Below, in pieces: positions 63,777-64,000 of a stretch of 64,000 nucleotides of DNA. Under the pieces are notes generated by a model. It was given only the letters and a program-made list of their open reading frames with translations. It was not told the DNA's origin and searched no databases. The stretch comes from an uncultured Flavobacteriales bacterium (GTDB lineage: Bacteria > Bacteroidota > Bacteroidia > Flavobacteriales_D > Crocinitomicaceae): positions 25,522-89,521 of the forward strand of contig CAJXMN010000001.1 of NCBI GenBank assembly GCA_913056215.1, in the 5' to 3' direction. Position numbers and translations under genes: made by a program. Numbering within the stretch: position 1 is the first letter of the stretch; each line of letters starts with the position of its first letter.

Positions 63777-64000
63777 TCAAACCTTCATCAAAATCCTGCC
63801 CATACCGATAGCAAATCGAATACGAGATAAGGGGCGGGTAAGTAGTCTGTCAAAATGCCCAGGCAGCAGTTCCAGTGAAAAGTGAAGTTTAACGGAAACA
63901 ACGATACCAAAGTACTCTTTATTACAAAGGCTGATTTCAAGTCCCAGAGGTGAAATGAAAATCGACTTGTTCTGGATTAGATTCTGGTTGACCTCCATTA
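63777..64000 (-). CDS. C-terminal fragment of an unknown protein (5' end outside window)
   Basis: A minus-strand frame is open from the window edge to TGA at 63777. Its Met lies two bases from the edge and may be internal. The ~73 residues alternate polar and hydrophobic (KSIFISPLGLEISL, GIVVSVKLHFSLEL) and end RFAIGMGRILMKV, as the last strands of a barrel or membrane-associated domain do. No family can be named. The 198 nt to the heme operon gene hold that operon's promoter. Confidence 0.4.
   Translation of the reverse strand, partial: MEVNQNLIQNKSIFISPLGLEISLCNKEYFGIVVSVKLHFSLELLPGHFDRLLTRPLSRIRFAIGMGRILMKV

Overview
The window reads as one chromosomal segment of a marine-type Bacteroidota, most likely a Flavobacteriales member (Crocinitomicaceae- or Cryomorphaceae-like; this placement is an inference). 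The pointers are moderate-to-low GC, type IX secretion (T9SS) C-terminal domains on several secreted proteins, PorP/SprF and PorE-like proteins, HYR and SprB repeats, Bacteroidota-type SdhCAB, and promoters of the TTG-N20-TAnnTTTG class. I saw no rRNA, tRNA, CRISPR array, insertion sequence or prophage.

Layout. 1-2.6 kb: the tail of a DUF349-type gene, a small membrane protein, an L,D-transpeptidase and a plug-only TonB-type protein. 2.9-4.9 kb: a YgiQ-type radical SAM protein. 5.0-17.0 kb (minus strand): a surface adhesin operon made of a 164-aa exported protein of unknown function, a 2886-aa HYR/SprB-repeat adhesin with a type B T9SS signal, a PorP/SprF-like outer-membrane protein and a PorE-like TPR/propeller/CRD/OmpA lipoprotein. 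17.2-21.2 kb: a beta-CASP nuclease, a lipoprotein and a GT-C-like membrane protein, overlapping end to start. 21.4-25.9 kb: an unusually long PLP enzyme, an SDR, a TrkA-type protein and a cystathionine gamma-synthase family enzyme. 26.1-29.4 kb: a promoter driving a 27-codon signal-peptide stub, then a histidine kinase, a MATE exporter and an acyl-CoA thioesterase. 29.5-35.9 kb: SSB, an O-antigen-ligase-like protein, an S41 protease, RnpA, a 34-aa ORF, thioredoxin, DUF983 and RlmN. 36.0-38.9 kb: a T9SS-exported trypsin-like protease and a redoxin. 39.2-44.8 kb: an exported protein, uridine kinase and a 1222-aa NtrY-like kinase. 45.0-45.6 kb: a decayed lipoprotein gene. 45.7-49.2 kb: sdhCAB. 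49.4-51.1 kb: an AAA/DUF4143 ATPase with a winged-helix tail and three repeats spaced exactly 33 bp apart in its promoter. 51.2-54.9 kb: oxidoreductase, RsmI, RDD, a putative barrel protein and CvpA. 55.1-57.0 kb: an MsbA-type ABC exporter interrupted by one in-frame stop. 57.6-63.6 kb: a five-gene heme/iron uptake operon with two HmuY-like proteins, DUF6607, DoxX and a TonB-dependent receptor.

The points most worth following up are: (a) TAnnTTTG boxes lying 4-6 nt before the start codon of five genes, implying leaderless mRNAs; (b) the adhesin's nested repeats with near-identical DNA at offsets of 855 and 2439 nt; (c) the adhesin operon with its unknown 164-aa leading gene; (d) the heme operon, where one HmuY-like protein carries a T9SS signal and its paralog looks like a lipoprotein; (e) the 33-bp iterons before a self-contained ATPase-wHTH gene; and (f) the nonsense codon in a normally important ABC exporter. 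Family names come from recognising sequence by eye, without database searches.
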